Source: Deltaproteobacteria bacterium
GTDB taxonomy: Bacteria > Desulfobacterota > Binatia > DP-6
Direction of reading: 5' to 3'
Assembly (NCBI GenBank): GCA_005879245.1
Contig: VBLA01000020.1
Coordinates: forward strand, 1 to 5,446
DNA length: 5,446 nucleotides
The position numbers were made by a program, and so were the translations under genes. A model generated the notes under the pieces. That model searched no databases. It was not told the origin of the DNA and saw nothing but the letters and a program-made list of their open reading frames with translations. Each line of letters opens with the position of its first letter. Position 1 is the first letter of the stretch. Positions 5,256-5,446 of this stretch are shown here, one piece after another.

Positions 5256-5446
5256 TCATCGGGAAGCCGCACGCTGCCGAGACGGCGCGACGAATGCCCA
5301 CTGGTAGCCGTCCGGGTCGGCCACGAACGCCTCGATGTCCCAGCCCTCGTCCTTGGGCTCGCGGAGCCACGGGACGTGCCGTTCTTTCAGCGTCGCCGCA
5401 AGCGCGTCCATGTCCCGCACCGTGAAGTGCGGGATCATGCCGACGC
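5256..5446 (-). CDS. VOC-family (glyoxalase-like) protein, 5' partial
   Basis: The frame enters from the right edge and gives 62 residues before a TGA at 5256-5258. The ATG at 5438 is probably internal, since V-G precedes it in frame. The sequence matches the second half of a vicinal oxygen chelate domain: strand P-H-F-T-V, helix D-M-D-A-L-A-A-T-L-K-E-R-H-V, and the terminal strands I-E-A-F-V-A-D-P-D-G-Y-Q-W-A-F-V. VOC proteins of this kind are usually about 120 residues, so roughly half lies outside the window. In metal-dependent members a glutamate usually follows the D-P-D-G motif (as in D-P-D-G-x-x-x-E); here that place is Ala. The protein may therefore lack the usual metal site or use another ligand. 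It is cytoplasmic by family, and its function (dioxygenase, lyase or resistance protein) cannot be told from this half. The next gene starts about 22 bases downstream. Confidence 0.82.
   Translation of the reverse strand, partial: VGMIPHFTVRDMDALAATLKERHVPWLREPKDEGWDIEAFVADPDGYQWAFVAPSRQRAASR

Overview
The window is a high-GC bacterial fragment dominated by exported, cysteine-rich or low-complexity proteins. The recurring C-x2-D-x-D-C boxes, a C-G-D-G-type Myxococcus-like cysteine repeat, a threonine-rich tail and several signal peptides are typical, from general knowledge, of deltaproteobacterial-type genomes (Myxococcota, or the soil and groundwater lineage Candidatus Binatia). I infer that affiliation from style only; there is no rRNA, tRNA or marker gene here. 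No mobile-element gene, CRISPR array or tRNA was recognised.

Layout, left to right. (1) 2-1450, plus strand: the 3' part of a large, probably secreted protein of unknown function with three cysteine boxes; its start lies outside the window. (2) 1451-1520: a 70-base convergent gap with terminator-like pairing. (3) 1521-2984, minus strand: the best-identified gene, a secreted alpha/beta hydrolase of the pectinacetylesterase/Notum family with a lineage-type N-terminal extension and one C-G-D-G cysteine repeat. (4) 2985-3415: a gap with a 17-base direct repeat, a strong hairpin, a possible weak promoter and a second structured block. (5) 3416-4048, minus strand: a small exported cysteine-rich protein ending in a threonine tract. 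(6) 4049-4678: a 630-base stretch with no confident gene, one strong inverted repeat and a doubtful small Gly/His-rich frame on the plus strand. (7) 4679-5233, minus strand: a Gly/Phe/His-rich, probably exported protein carrying a textbook C2H2 zinc-finger pattern near its C-terminus. (8) 5256-5446, minus strand: the C-terminal half of a VOC (glyoxalase-like) protein running off the right edge.

Four genes on the minus strand run in one direction, but the gaps of about 430 and 630 bases between the hydrolase, the cysteine-rich protein and the zinc-finger-like protein argue against a single operon. Only the VOC gene and the Gly/Phe/His-rich gene are close enough (about 22 bases, or overlapping) to be co-transcribed. 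The common theme is export and disulfide-rich or metal-binding surface protein rather than one pathway. The most unusual items are the C2H2 finger in an apparently exported protein, the sharing of one cysteine box between unrelated proteins, and the repeat and hairpin region at 3009-3065.
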